41,277 bases of DNA, taken from Saprospiraceae bacterium (GTDB taxonomy: Bacteria > Bacteroidota > Bacteroidia > Chitinophagales > Saprospiraceae). Of this stretch, positions 23,782 to 32,976 are shown in pieces; within the stretch, counting starts at the first letter, position 1; each line of letters starts with the position of its first letter. The notes below the pieces were generated by a model, which worked only from the letters and a program-made list of their open reading frames with translations, was not told the origin of the DNA and made no database searches. The DNA lies in NCBI GenBank assembly GCA_013214355.1, contig JABSSL010000035.1, positions 71,088-112,364 of the forward strand. The letters are read 5' to 3'. The position numbers and the translations under genes are program-made.

Positions 23782-24627
23782 CTATTGCCCTCCTAGGATC
23801 AACGGTAATCCGCCGCTACCATCTCCTCCCACTACAATCACTTTGGAGTTGGGAGAATTGGATAGTTGTAAGGTAGCTTCGATACCTTTATCCTTTAAGA
23901 TTTTATCCGTCAAACTCGCATTCAAGATCTGGTTCGCATCTGCCTTGGCTTGCGCTTCGATGATCTTACGTTCTGCTTCTTGGCGCTCCTGTTGAAGGAT
24001 ATATTCATACTTTAAGGCTGCCTGTTCAGCTTCGATCTTGTCTTCGATAGCTGTACGCACTTTCTCGGGCAATTCGATGTCCCGGATAAGCGTAGCTCTC
24101 AAAACGATATAGTTATTGCCCAAAGTATTCTCTAAGTCCTTCTGGATCAAGTCCTGCACTTCATCGCGCTTAGAGGAATACAATTCTTCAGGCTCAAATT
24201 GACCAATGATCTTCCGCACCGATGATCGCACCTCTGGACTAACCAGTGAAGTGAGGTAGTTGACCCCAAACTCTTCGTGCAGGTCTCCAATTTTGTCATA
24301 CTTTGGATGCACACGCACCGTCACATCTACCTTGATGTTCAAACCATTACTTGAAAGTACTTCCATCTCTTCCTCTAGCTGCTTTTCTCGCACATCATAC
24401 ACATACATTGTATTCCAAGGAGCCAATACATGGAAGCCTGGGCTGTAAGTTTTATCTTTTTCCAACCCACCTGCAAACCGACGGAAGAGCACGCCACGAT
24501 TACCTGCGTCGATGGTCAAAAAAGTAGCACTTGAAAACAAGATGATCACAATCAACACCAAAAAGGCGATGATACCCATAGAAAACATTCTATTCTGAGG
24601 ATTTTGCCTCTGCTTAGGTTCACTCAT
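23782..24627 (-). CDS. SPFH / prohibitin-family membrane protein
   Basis: A 281-aa protein with one N-terminal membrane span (MGIIAFLVLIVIILFSSATFL, near residues 17-37). A band-7/SPFH domain follows, beginning 'TIDAGNRGVLFRRFAGG' and including 'SPGFHVLAPWNTMYVYDVREKQLEEEMEVLSSNGLNIKVDVTVRVH'. A long helical coiled-coil (about 190-250, 'KIEAEQAALKYEYILQQERQEAERKIIEAQAKA') follows it, and the tail is glycine-rich. The layout is that of prohibitins, which form ring-like assemblies in the membrane and modulate proteases such as FtsH (family knowledge). No FtsH gene is near. It is transcribed away from the cytochrome c gene. Confidence 0.92.
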   Translation of the reverse strand: MSEPKQRQNPQNRMFSMGIIAFLVLIVIILFSSATFLTIDAGNRGVLFRRFAGGLEKDKTYSPGFHVLAPWNTMYVYDVREKQLEEEMEVLSSNGLNIKVDVTVRVHPKYDKIGDLHEEFGVNYLTSLVSPEVRSSVRKIIGQFEPEELYSSKRDEVQDLIQKDLENTLGNNYIVLRATLIRDIELPEKVRTAIEDKIEAEQAALKYEYILQQERQEAERKIIEAQAKADANQILNASLTDKILKDKGIEATLQLSNSPNSKVIVVGGDGSGGLPLILGGQ

Positions 24628-25083
24628 TATATTTTTATTTAATTCTCAATATGGTGGAACGTATTTAGTTTGAGCTGATCTTTGTTGGGACAGTCGTTTT
24701 AGAATACGCTGAAAATCTTTTTGTTTTCCGAAGGAAATCGTTCCCTAGGAAAAAGGCTAGTCTAGTGAAATCTATCAAATGAACAGGCTTTTCAGCCCTT
24801 TGTTAAAAAAAATCTACGAACGCGGGGATAACATCGAAATGTGACAGTCACACTCCTATTCTATAAAATTAGCAAATTGCTGTAGAAATCAAGAAAATTC
24901 CATTTTTATCCTATAAACTGCCCTCTCCTATTAAACAAGGGAAGCGCTTTCAGGTTTTCTTAATAGGGTAAAATCCCGGTTATTTTCATAGTCTGATATC
25001 AATTATTTAGCCTTACTTTCGGTGCCTCGGAACAAATAGAGGGAAAATCGAAAAAAGTGGAACTGCAGAGAAAAGAAGCTACT
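24628..25083. other. Divergent intergenic region with a CRP-like palindrome
   Basis: A 456-bp AT-rich gap between divergent genes. It holds the perfect palindrome TGTGACAGTCACA at 24840-24852 and a near-match -7 box TACTTTCG at 25014-25021, about 60 bp ahead of the cytochrome gene. No ORF of note is present. Confidence 0.5.
24840..24852. promoter_or_regulatory. Palindromic operator candidate (TGTGA-N3-TCACA)
   Basis: TGTGACAGTCACA is a perfect palindrome with a single central base. The half sites equal the CRP half site TGTGA, but the spacer is 3 bp, not the usual 6. The protein that binds it is unknown. Confidence 0.35.
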
Positions 25084-25416
25084 ATGAATAGAATAATATT
25101 TGGATTGATCTTGAGTCTCTTTGTACTATCTTGGGGTTGCCAAAATCAAGAAGGGACAGGAGAAGCCGAGCAAGAGCTAGTCCAAGATGGACCAGCCCTA
25201 TTCAAAAAACAATGTGTGACTTGTCATGGGCTACAGGGGGACATGGGAGCAGGCGGTGCAGCGAACCTACGACAATCCCAATTGAGTTTGGAAGAACGGA
25301 TCATCGTAATCACCAAGGGCCGGAATGCCATGCAGCCCTACGAAGCTGTACTTTCAGCGGAACAAATCCGGGAAGTGGCTCAATACACCATGGTACTACG
25401 TGATTCTCTACAGTAG
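25084..25416 (+). CDS. Small c-type cytochrome, probable lipoprotein
   Basis: A 110-aa protein. The N-terminus is a lipoprotein-type signal (NRIIFGLILSLFVLSWGC), with Cys19 as the probable lipid-anchored residue. The body is a class I cytochrome c domain: haem-binding CVTCH preceded by 'PALFKKQ', 'GLQGDMGAGGAANL', and a C-terminal 'NAMQPYEAVLSAEQIREVAQYTMVL' whose methionine probably serves as the distal ligand. It is an electron carrier attached to a membrane facing the periplasm. The frame opens at 25057; ATG 25084 places the signal peptide correctly. anmK begins 20 bp downstream, so they may be co-transcribed. Confidence 0.88.
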   Translation: MNRIIFGLILSLFVLSWGCQNQEGTGEAEQELVQDGPALFKKQCVTCHGLQGDMGAGGAANLRQSQLSLEERIIVITKGRNAMQPYEAVLSAEQIREVAQYTMVLRDSLQ

Positions 25417-25436
25417 CCTGCAATAAAACAAAAAGT

Positions 25437-26558
25437 ATGACCACCTATCAAATCCTTGGATTAATGTCCGGTAGTTCTTTGGATGGCTTAGATCTAGCGA
25501 ATTGCCAGTTTTCCATTAGTGAGGACAATCAGATTTTATCTTGGGATATTCTGCAAGCGGAAACCCTCCCCTACTCGACGGTATGGCAGGAGAGGTTGCG
25601 CCAACTTCCGATGGCAGCTGCCCTGGAGCTGGCTCGTACTGACGTGGCATATGGTGCGCTCTTAGGAAAGATGGCCCGTACTTTTATCCAAAAGCACAAC
25701 CTCCAACCTGATTACATTGCTTCCCACGGACATACCATTTTTCACTACCCAGAACAGAAACTGAGTTTACAGATTGGGGATGGAGCCGCCATCGCCGCTG
25801 CTACCGGTTATCCTGTGATATGCGATTTCCGCACCCAAGACATAGCTTTGGGTGGGCAAGGTGCTCCGCTCGCCCCAACCGCAGACCAATACCTGTTCAC
25901 TGCTTTTCAGTGCTGCCTTAATCTCGGAGGAATAGCAAATATTAGCGTCCAGACTCCTAGAGGATACGTTGCCTTCGATATTTGTGGTGCCAACCAGATT
26001 CTCAATGCCCTGGTCAAGCCTATAGGACTGGAATATGATGATAAAGGAAAGTTAGCGGCAGGCGGGCAGTTAATTCCTGAGCTCTTTCAACAGTCACTTT
26101 CTTTGGCATTCTTTCAGGAAGATTACCCTAAATCCCTGGGCAATGATTGGGTGATGGATCATCAAACAACAGCATTTTGTCAATACGATGCCCACGTAGC
26201 AGATAAATTGCATACCGCTACTTTAATGATTGCCAAACTCATCGCGGATCACTTAGAACGAGTCATCGAAAGGGAGGGATTAACAGCAGAAGGACTCAAA
26301 ATGATGATTACTGGCGGCGGAGCCTTTAACGATTTCTTAGTGGAGTGTATTCAAGCAGCTTGTGGTTCGGGGATAGAGATTTGTATCCCTTCAGATAAGG
26401 TAATTGGATTCAAAGAAGCAGCGCTAATGGCATTGATGGGACTCCTGCGGATTCGGCAAGTCCCCAATTGCTTAGCCTCTGTCACAGGAGCCTCACAGGA
26501 TAGCATAAATGGTGCCTTACATCAAATAGCTGAACTAACTCCCACTTATCCCAACTAA
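25437..26558 (+). CDS. anmK: Anhydro-N-acetylmuramic acid kinase
   Basis: A 373-aa ATP-dependent kinase of murein recycling. It converts 1,6-anhydro-MurNAc to MurNAc-6-P in the cytoplasm. Signatures are 'GLMSGSSLDGLD' at residues 8-19, 'SHGHTIFHYPEQKLSLQIGDGAAIAAATGYPVICDFRTQDIALGGQGAPL' in the middle, 'LNLGGIANISV', 'FDICGANQILNAL' and 'MMITGGGAFNDFLVECIQ'. The length is normal for the family. It follows the cytochrome gene by 20 bp and ends one base before the SDR gene. The next expected step, MurQ etherase, is not in the window; the ROK/NagB operon could receive the amino sugar further on. Confidence 0.96.
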   Translation: MTTYQILGLMSGSSLDGLDLANCQFSISEDNQILSWDILQAETLPYSTVWQERLRQLPMAAALELARTDVAYGALLGKMARTFIQKHNLQPDYIASHGHTIFHYPEQKLSLQIGDGAAIAAATGYPVICDFRTQDIALGGQGAPLAPTADQYLFTAFQCCLNLGGIANISVQTPRGYVAFDICGANQILNALVKPIGLEYDDKGKLAAGGQLIPELFQQSLSLAFFQEDYPKSLGNDWVMDHQTTAFCQYDAHVADKLHTATLMIAKLIADHLERVIEREGLTAEGLKMMITGGGAFNDFLVECIQAACGSGIEICIPSDKVIGFKEAALMALMGLLRIRQVPNCLASVTGASQDSINGALHQIAELTPTYPN

Positions 26559-26559
26559 T

Positions 26560-27600
26560 ATGAAAGCAAATACACCAAAGGAAACCCCGATTTTAGTGAC
26601 CGGAGCTACTGGCATGGTCGGCTCTTATCTACTCAGATATTTGATTCAAGATGGGTTCACTAACATTCGAGCCATGAAACGGGCCAATAGCCCCATGGAT
26701 TTGGTACAAACTGTTCTAGATCAGGTGGAATGGGTAGAATGTGACTTGCTTGATGTACTGGGTTTGGAAGATGCCATTCAAGGCATAGACCTAGTCTATC
26801 ATTGTGCTGCTTTAATTTCCTTCAAAAGAAGCGAAGTGCCTAAAATGATGGCCGTTAATAAAGAAGGTACCGCGAACCTAGTAAACGTGGCATTACACGT
26901 AGGCATTAAGAAAATGGTCTATGTGAGTTCCATTGCTGCGATTGGTAGGCCTAAGGATCAACTGACTATTGATGAAAATACGAAATGGGAAGCTAGTCCT
27001 TTTAACTCCAACTATGGGATCAGTAAATATCTAGCCGAACAAGAAGTTTGGCGAGGATCAGCAGAAGGCCTAAATGTGGCAATCGTGAATCCCGCGATGA
27101 TCATTGGTGGTGGATTTTGGGACCGTGGTCCCTTGAAGATGCTGGAGTTAGTTCGCAAGGAGCATGGGTTCTACCCAATGGGAGCGAATGGCTTTGTGGA
27201 TGTTCGAGATGTATGCCGCTTTATGATCCACTTGATGGGATCCGATATCAGCGAAGAACGCTACGTTCTGAGTGCGGATAGCATTCCGTACAGGTCTTTC
27301 TTATCACAAATTGCCAATTCACTAGAGGCAAAAGTCCCGACGAGACCCATTAAAAAGTGGATCGGAGAGATAGCCTGGCGGGCGGTAGCGTTCTTACATT
27401 TCTTTACTGGCGGTGATCCCACCGTAACCCGGGAATCCGTGCAAGTCTCCTCTCTTCCCTGCGAGTACAAAAACGATAAGTCCTTAAGGGTGTTCGGCTT
27501 CAGCTATTTGCCCTTAGAACAGAGCATAACTGATATGGCTGAGCTATATCGGAAGGCCGAAAAGGTGGAATTGCAACCTATGTTTTTACCCTTAACTTGA
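26560..27600 (+). CDS. Extended SDR, NAD(P)-dependent epimerase/dehydratase
   Basis: A 346-aa Rossmann-fold enzyme. The NAD(P)-binding motif GATGMVGSYLLRYL is at about residues 15-28, and 'VYHCAALISFKRSE' follows. The catalytic YxxxK is in 'NSNYGISKYLAEQE' (Y and K four apart), with the Ser in 'VYVSSIAAIG'. The family works on nucleotide sugars, steroids or dihydroflavonol-like substrates, and the exact one is not evident. ATG 26560 lies one base after the anmK stop, so it is certainly co-transcribed and possibly linked to cell-wall sugar metabolism. No membrane span. Confidence 0.88.
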   Translation: MKANTPKETPILVTGATGMVGSYLLRYLIQDGFTNIRAMKRANSPMDLVQTVLDQVEWVECDLLDVLGLEDAIQGIDLVYHCAALISFKRSEVPKMMAVNKEGTANLVNVALHVGIKKMVYVSSIAAIGRPKDQLTIDENTKWEASPFNSNYGISKYLAEQEVWRGSAEGLNVAIVNPAMIIGGGFWDRGPLKMLELVRKEHGFYPMGANGFVDVRDVCRFMIHLMGSDISEERYVLSADSIPYRSFLSQIANSLEAKVPTRPIKKWIGEIAWRAVAFLHFFTGGDPTVTRESVQVSSLPCEYKNDKSLRVFGFSYLPLEQSITDMAELYRKAEKVELQPMFLPLT

Positions 27601-27696
27601 AAATCCTGAGTCAGTATTCCTGCTAAACTTTCTCTCCTACGCTCATCTTTTCGATTCTTAATATTGTTGTTAGGTAAAACCTACGAAGGCAAGTAT

Positions 27697-27766
27697 ATTA
27701 GTCAGCATGAAGTAGCAACTGCTACAAGACGCTACGTCTAAAACTGACTTGTAGTAGAAGATTTTT
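27697..27766 (+). ncRNA. Candidate structured RNA element downstream of the SDR / upstream of the GAF gene
   Basis: An outer pairing AGTCAG (27700-27705) with CTGACT (27744-27749) encloses two hairpins: GTAGC-AACT-GCTAC (27712-27725) and AGACG-CTA-CGTCT (27727-27739). This predicts a three-way junction. A T-run follows at 27762-27767. It may be the anmK-SDR terminator, a leader of the GAF gene, or a small RNA; short stems make this tentative. Confidence 0.3.
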
Positions 27767-27829
27767 TCAAAAAAGAAGGTTCTCTAACAACTTCTGTGTT
27801 TTGTAGGAGAACGGAAAAGACAAGCAAAA

Positions 27830-30208
27830 ATGAATACGTCCGTCCTGACTTCCCAGTCCATGAAGAAGCCGATTGCCTTGCGGCCAGCAGCGAAGGATAT
27901 GAATCAAATGCTAGGAATCCGCAACATTCCCTTTCGGGCCATCCTATGTCTCGAACCATTAATAGAATATATTGAGGAGAAGCAAAATAGCGAGGACTAT
28001 GCAGAGGCCTTCCTGGCGAAAACATTGATCGAGCGCATTGACCTGACGCCCGAACTTCGACAGGCGATCGAAGATCGAGATATCCTAAAGGAACACGAAG
28101 AAACGCTCCAGTTGATGATGCTATTCTTCCTCCCACCGGCCTTAAAGGATTCGCAGATGACCAAGATCTCGGCTCCTTTCGAAATGGATCATATCTATTG
28201 CACTCCTGCCCTTGAACAACTGCAGGATGGCAAAGAGATTAGCTTTGAATCCAATCAAAGTGGTAGCGCATTAGAATGCTCAGCTGTAGCCAGGGCATGC
28301 AGTTTAATTCTCAACCGTTTTTATGGCCAAAATATCACCGTTGATCCTTCTCTGACCATTTCTGTTAAGGATAAAAGCACTGGATTGGTTAGGTACTATA
28401 AGACTACCACTGATTTCAGATTCCTCAAAATTAAAGCCCTGAAGCCACTCAAGCCACTGACGCAGGAGCAGATCAATGACATGCTTAGCAACATGTACGA
28501 CATGAAATTGTGGCTACGTCATATACCAGAGGATAGTTTTGAGATCTCCGGCTTTACCATTAGCCACTTGATTGATATTACCGAGGAAGAATCGCTTTCC
28601 AGGTTGCGTTACAAATTACTGGAGAAAAATGCGTTGGTCAACGAAGATAAGTTAGAGGGAATTCGTAATGCTTTGAGAGATTATTTTGCGCTACCCAAAT
28701 TAAAGGTAGGCATCACAGCGATTGACTATCCAATCGAGAGAACGGTGGCACACAAATACAAGATTCGATACGATTTCCTATCGGATCGAGTGAGTATGCT
28801 ACTGGCGCCAGAGAATGCGGGTTCCATTTACGAGAAGGTATGTAAATACAGGTCTATCCTACTGATTGAAGATCTAGCCTCCATCAAGCGCCCCACGGCC
28901 ATCGAAAAAGGCCTATTGGAATACGGCATCCGGAGTATCATGGTAGCACCGCTGATGAATCAGCAGGATGAAGTTATTGGCGTCCTTGAAATCGGCACCG
29001 CCAAACCTTACGGTCTACACACTTTCACTGAAATGAAGTTTAAAGCGGTGGTAGGACTATTTAGCATGGCGGTAGAACGCAGTAGGGAAGAAATTGACAA
29101 TAAGATTGAATCCGTCATCCGAGAACAATACACCGCCCTGCATTCCAGCGTAGAATGGCGATTTATTGAAGCCAGTTACAATCTGATTGAGGCCCAAGCT
29201 ACGGATCCGACTGCAACTGTAGAGCCCATTATGTTCAAGGATGTATATCCACTTTATGGCCAGGCAGATATCGTGAGTTCTTCCAACAAAAGGAACAAGG
29301 CGATCCAAGCGGATTTACTGCACAACCTAAAGCTGGTCAAGGGAGTGATTGAGCAAAGTATTGAATTGGTAAGCTTCCCACTCGCCAATCAGATGCTAAT
29401 GAAAGTAGAGAAGGACATCCATCAATTGCAGAAGGAATTTAACTCAGGTGACGAATCCAGGATTATTGAAATGCTGCACGATGAGATCCATCCCTTAATT
29501 CGTCAACTGGGGAAAACCTTTGAACAGCTACTGCCAATCACTAATGCCTATTTCAAGGAAATAGATGCTGATCATGGTATGGTGTATATCCAACGGAAGG
29601 ACTATGAATCGAGTGTTTCCAAACTGAATAATGCCATTTCGCAACATCTCCTGCAAGAACAGAAGTCAATGCAAAAAGTACTTCCTCACTATTTTGAAAA
29701 GTACAAGACAGATGGGGTGGAATATGATCTATACTTAGGTCAATCCCTGTTGCGCCAAGACTCTTTCTCTGAAATGCACTTGAAGAATTTCCGGCTGTGG
29801 CAGTTGGTGCATATGTCGGAAATTACCCGGCTGGTACATGAACTAGGGCCAACTTTACCGGTGCCTTTAGAAACTGCTCAGCTGATTTTTGCCTATACCT
29901 CTCCCCTCTCCATCCGCTTCCGTATGGACGAAAAGCAATTTGATGTAGATGGAGCCTACAATGTGCGGTATGAGATATTGAAAAAGCGCATTGACAAAGC
30001 AACGATTGAGGGAACCAAGGATAGATTAACAGTGGCCGGTAAAATCGCTATTGTTTATCTCCAAGATAAAGACCGAACCGAGTACTTAGAATATCTAGAA
30101 TACCTGGTACACGAAGGATACATCGAAGATAATATTGAGGACCTGAAACTCAGTAAATTACAAGGCGTGCAAGGCCTGAGAGCATTGAGGGTAACCGTGA
30201 AGGTCTAA
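27830..30208 (+). CDS. Large GAF-domain protein of unknown function
   Basis: A 792-aa soluble protein with no signal peptide or membrane span. One GAF-like domain can be seen around residues 300-425 ('YRSILLIEDLASIKRP', 'GIRSIMVAPLMNQQDEVIGVLEIGTAKPYGLHTFTEMKFKAV'). It is flanked by a long N-terminal region of about 290 residues and a C-terminal region of about 360, both mostly helical, that I do not recognise. There is no histidine kinase, GGDEF, EAL, PAS or HTH motif. In family terms, GAF domains bind small ligands such as cyclic nucleotides. A cytoplasmic sensor or scaffold is the most that can be inferred. It stands alone, ending at a perfect terminator at 30231. Confidence 0.7.
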   Translation: MNTSVLTSQSMKKPIALRPAAKDMNQMLGIRNIPFRAILCLEPLIEYIEEKQNSEDYAEAFLAKTLIERIDLTPELRQAIEDRDILKEHEETLQLMMLFFLPPALKDSQMTKISAPFEMDHIYCTPALEQLQDGKEISFESNQSGSALECSAVARACSLILNRFYGQNITVDPSLTISVKDKSTGLVRYYKTTTDFRFLKIKALKPLKPLTQEQINDMLSNMYDMKLWLRHIPEDSFEISGFTISHLIDITEEESLSRLRYKLLEKNALVNEDKLEGIRNALRDYFALPKLKVGITAIDYPIERTVAHKYKIRYDFLSDRVSMLLAPENAGSIYEKVCKYRSILLIEDLASIKRPTAIEKGLLEYGIRSIMVAPLMNQQDEVIGVLEIGTAKPYGLHTFTEMKFKAVVGLFSMAVERSREEIDNKIESVIREQYTALHSSVEWRFIEASYNLIEAQATDPTATVEPIMFKDVYPLYGQADIVSSSNKRNKAIQADLLHNLKLVKGVIEQSIELVSFPLANQMLMKVEKDIHQLQKEFNSGDESRIIEMLHDEIHPLIRQLGKTFEQLLPITNAYFKEIDADHGMVYIQRKDYESSVSKLNNAISQHLLQEQKSMQKVLPHYFEKYKTDGVEYDLYLGQSLLRQDSFSEMHLKNFRLWQLVHMSEITRLVHELGPTLPVPLETAQLIFAYTSPLSIRFRMDEKQFDVDGAYNVRYEILKKRIDKATIEGTKDRLTVAGKIAIVYLQDKDRTEYLEYLEYLVHEGYIEDNIEDLKLSKLQGVQGLRALRVTVKV

Positions 30209-30230
30209 GGTCTTACAACAATAGAAGTTT

Positions 30231-30264
30231 GGAAATCGGAATGAAGCTTTTCATTCCGATTTCC
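30231..30264. terminator. Perfect bidirectional terminator hairpin
   Basis: GGAAATCGGAATGAA (30231-30245) pairs perfectly with TTCATTCCGATTTCC (30250-30264), a 15-bp stem with a GCTT loop. It lies between the convergent GAF and S9 peptidase genes. Confidence 0.85.
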
Positions 30265-30273
30265 TGTTTAGGG

Positions 30274-32310
30274 CTATTCCTCCCCGAAAACATATTTATT
30301 AAACCATTCCCAGTTGTGCATCACGGCAGCTAGGCGTTCCTTCGGCTTGGTAATACCGTGACCAAATCCCTTATACACAACAAGCTTGGCTTCCACGCCT
30401 ACATCTCGTAAGCCTTGGGCCAATTCATACGCATTCGCGATCGGGACGCGTCGATCAAATTCGCCATGCTGAATCAAGGTTGGCGTCTTAGCATTATTGA
30501 TATTGGTCATGGGAGAAGTCTTTTTGTAAATCGCTTCATCTTCCCAGGGAGTGGCTTTTAGGTACTGACGGGTAAAGGGGTGAATATCGGTATTTACATA
30601 ATAGGTCATCCAATTGGATATTCCCGCTCCAACAGAAATCGCCTTGAAGCGGTCCGTATGGGTAGTCAAAAAAGCAGAAATATAGCCCCCTTGGCTCCAG
30701 CCCATACAGCCCATTTTATCTGTATCAATCATTCCCTTTTCCTCCAAGTGATCTACGCCAGATAGCACATCCCAAGCATCTCCTACCCCAAGATTTCTCA
30801 CATTTAGTGCCCGAAAATCAGCTCCATAGCCGGCTGATCCACGATAATTAACCCGCAAAACCAGGGCTCCTTTATTCACCCACTGAACCATCGGATACAC
30901 GTAGGAAAGTACCGGGGCAGGGCGATCCATGCCAGTTGGTCCTCCGTGGATCATCACCAGGAGTGGATACTTCTTGCTAGCATCGTAATCCATTGGTTTA
31001 TGCAAAACGCCTTGGATTTCAGCACCATCCTTACTTTTCCAGGAAATGACTTCACTTTGCGCCACTTTCCAGTCTTCCAATTGCTGCGAGTAGTTCGTCA
31101 GCTGCTTAGGCTTCATATCTGATACCGATGCGGTATAGACTTCTCGTAGATTTTTTCCGGTACCAGCTGAGAAGGCCATGCGGCTCCCATCAGCCGAAAG
31201 GGTAAAGCCCCCTAATTGATCAGGTAAGCCCTCGATTACGGTAGTCTTCCCGCTTCTAGCATCAATCCGAAGCAGTTTAGTTGTGGTACGCCAATTGGCG
31301 CGCGCAAATATTCCTGTTTTCTTCCATTCCAAGCCGTAAATGTCCTCATCAAAGTCATCCCCAACTTGCCGTGAAGAACCATCGGATAAATTGTAGATAA
31401 AAATCTTATTGTTTTCGTAATAATTAGAGGTACGATTATCCAGCGCGGAGCCATAGAGGAAAGATTTCCCATCGGGAGACCATTTCTCAAAAAAGTCTGC
31501 ACTAGGGTTACTAATCAAGGATTTGAATTCCTTACTGGCTACCTCTACCAGCGCAATGTCTGCATCAAAAAAGGAGTTGATCAAAGGATCAGGGGTGTGA
31601 GAAACAGCGATGTACTTGCCATCCGGAGACCAATTAAAGCCTCTAATCGTAAATTCTGAGGAAACCAGGAGAGAATCCGGCTTAGGCCATTTGATGCAGT
31701 CCCAGGTTTGGGCTGTGCTATCTTTGGCATCATAGCAAGGTAGATCAGCTGGTGAAGGCATATCCGGATTAAAATCCATTAAATAAAGGCCCGCAGTTTT
31801 GAATTCTTCATCATCCACAGCGAAGGCCCCGAATTTATCTTTTCGCTTCTTATCATCCTTTCCATCTTTGGGCGTCATGGTAAAGGCAATCTGTGTCCCA
31901 TCCGGCGACCATTCATAACTTCCAATATTTCCTTCCAGTTGCGTTATGGGGAAGGCCTCTCCACCGGCCAGCCGCATGGCGTACAACTGTGTTTTCTTGT
32001 CCCGATTGGATAAAAAAGTAATCCACTGACCATCCGGCGACCAGCTGGCACCATAACTGCTGCCCTTGTGCGTTCGGGTCAACTGAAAGGGTGGAGCACC
32101 ATTCTTAGAAAGCCACAATTCACTATCGTATCGGTTCTCTTTCCAGTCTGTAGCCGAGACACTGTAGATCAGATCCGTGCCATCGGGTGAGAGAAAAGGC
32201 GTACCAGCTTGCCGTAAGGACAAGACTTCTTCAAAGCTTGGATTTTTTTTCTGGGCAAAATTGGAAAGCGAACAAGCTAGAGCTAAAAGAAGGCAAAGAA
32301 TTTTTTTCAT
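30274..32310 (-). CDS. S9 family (prolyl oligopeptidase-like) secreted peptidase
   Basis: A 678-aa serine peptidase with a signal peptide (KKILCLLLALACSLSNFAQ). Residues of about 25-400 form a WD/TolB-like beta-propeller ('FLSPDG', 'WSPDGQWITFLSNRDKK', 'EWSPDGTQIAFT', 'NWSPDGKYIAVS'). The C-terminal alpha/beta-hydrolase domain has the catalytic Ser539 in GWSQGGY, Asp619 in HGEFDRRVP and His651 in GFGHGITKP. This is the dipeptidyl-/acylaminoacyl-peptidase type of oligopeptidase found in Bacteroidota envelopes, which trims short peptides in the periplasm or at the surface. It is a single-gene unit; the length is normal. Confidence 0.95.
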   Translation of the reverse strand: MKKILCLLLALACSLSNFAQKKNPSFEEVLSLRQAGTPFLSPDGTDLIYSVSATDWKENRYDSELWLSKNGAPPFQLTRTHKGSSYGASWSPDGQWITFLSNRDKKTQLYAMRLAGGEAFPITQLEGNIGSYEWSPDGTQIAFTMTPKDGKDDKKRKDKFGAFAVDDEEFKTAGLYLMDFNPDMPSPADLPCYDAKDSTAQTWDCIKWPKPDSLLVSSEFTIRGFNWSPDGKYIAVSHTPDPLINSFFDADIALVEVASKEFKSLISNPSADFFEKWSPDGKSFLYGSALDNRTSNYYENNKIFIYNLSDGSSRQVGDDFDEDIYGLEWKKTGIFARANWRTTTKLLRIDARSGKTTVIEGLPDQLGGFTLSADGSRMAFSAGTGKNLREVYTASVSDMKPKQLTNYSQQLEDWKVAQSEVISWKSKDGAEIQGVLHKPMDYDASKKYPLLVMIHGGPTGMDRPAPVLSYVYPMVQWVNKGALVLRVNYRGSAGYGADFRALNVRNLGVGDAWDVLSGVDHLEEKGMIDTDKMGCMGWSQGGYISAFLTTHTDRFKAISVGAGISNWMTYYVNTDIHPFTRQYLKATPWEDEAIYKKTSPMTNINNAKTPTLIQHGEFDRRVPIANAYELAQGLRDVGVEAKLVVYKGFGHGITKPKERLAAVMHNWEWFNKYVFGEE

Positions 32311-32586
32311 GCAAATTGGATTGACGGGTGTAAAGAATGAATACCATGGAACAAAAGTTCATTAGAAGAAACCCATGCGAGATATCCGAAGTTTCCCTGA
32401 GACATGCTTACGCAAAACCTTGGATATTTGCCGCGCTGCTTTTCAACTTATATATGTTCCACGGTGATAAACCTTAGCACGAAAATTAAGCATTAATCCG
32501 TAAGAATGAAACAAGACGACACAGTCAATCCCATTTCAAGTCAAATTCAAGTCTGTCCTAATCAAAAACTCAAGCCTTAACATTCA

Positions 32587-32976
32587 CTATTGAAACCCAA
32601 TCAACTCTGTAATGTATGCCCCTCGATACCCTAAGCCAATCAATTCCTTTTTCAGGCGTTCGGCGCGAGCGCGATCCTTGAAACTATCCCGAGATTCCAC
32701 CACCCATACGGATTCGCAGGGTCTGTAACGAGCCACCAGGCTCTTATGAAACGGATGCTCAGCTGGTTCCGAATAACGCAGAATAGCTACTTGCACCTTG
32801 TATTCACTAATAGCTTGAGTGGAAAAGGTGGGTAATTTACTTGGGCCTCCTCCTTTGCGTTTTAGGGCAACAGCCTTTTCATAAGTGGCGGGCAGCGCAT
32901 CACAATAGGCAGGGCGATCTTGGCCGATCAAGGCATAAGGCAAGGTAAAAAAAAGTAGTAAGTAGAAAATCTTCAT
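32587..32976 (-). CDS. Small secreted protein with SPOR-like domain
   Basis: A 129-aa protein with a signal peptide (KIFYLLLFFTLPYALIGQ). The mature part has 'EYKVQVAILRYSEPAEHPFHKSLVARYRPCESVWVVESRDSFKDRARAERLKKELIGLGYRGAYITEL'. That beta-alpha-beta pattern, ending in 'RAERLKKELIGLGYRGAYI', is typical of SPOR domains, which bind peptidoglycan lacking stem peptides. Two cysteines (in 'YCDAL' and 'RPCES') could pair. ATG 32976 is chosen over the in-frame TTG 32982. It may mark division or septal sites, as SPOR proteins do, but the resemblance is moderate. It lies upstream of the S9 gene on the same strand, 276 bp away. Confidence 0.65.
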   Translation of the reverse strand: MKIFYLLLFFTLPYALIGQDRPAYCDALPATYEKAVALKRKGGGPSKLPTFSTQAISEYKVQVAILRYSEPAEHPFHKSLVARYRPCESVWVVESRDSFKDRARAERLKKELIGLGYRGAYITELIGFQ

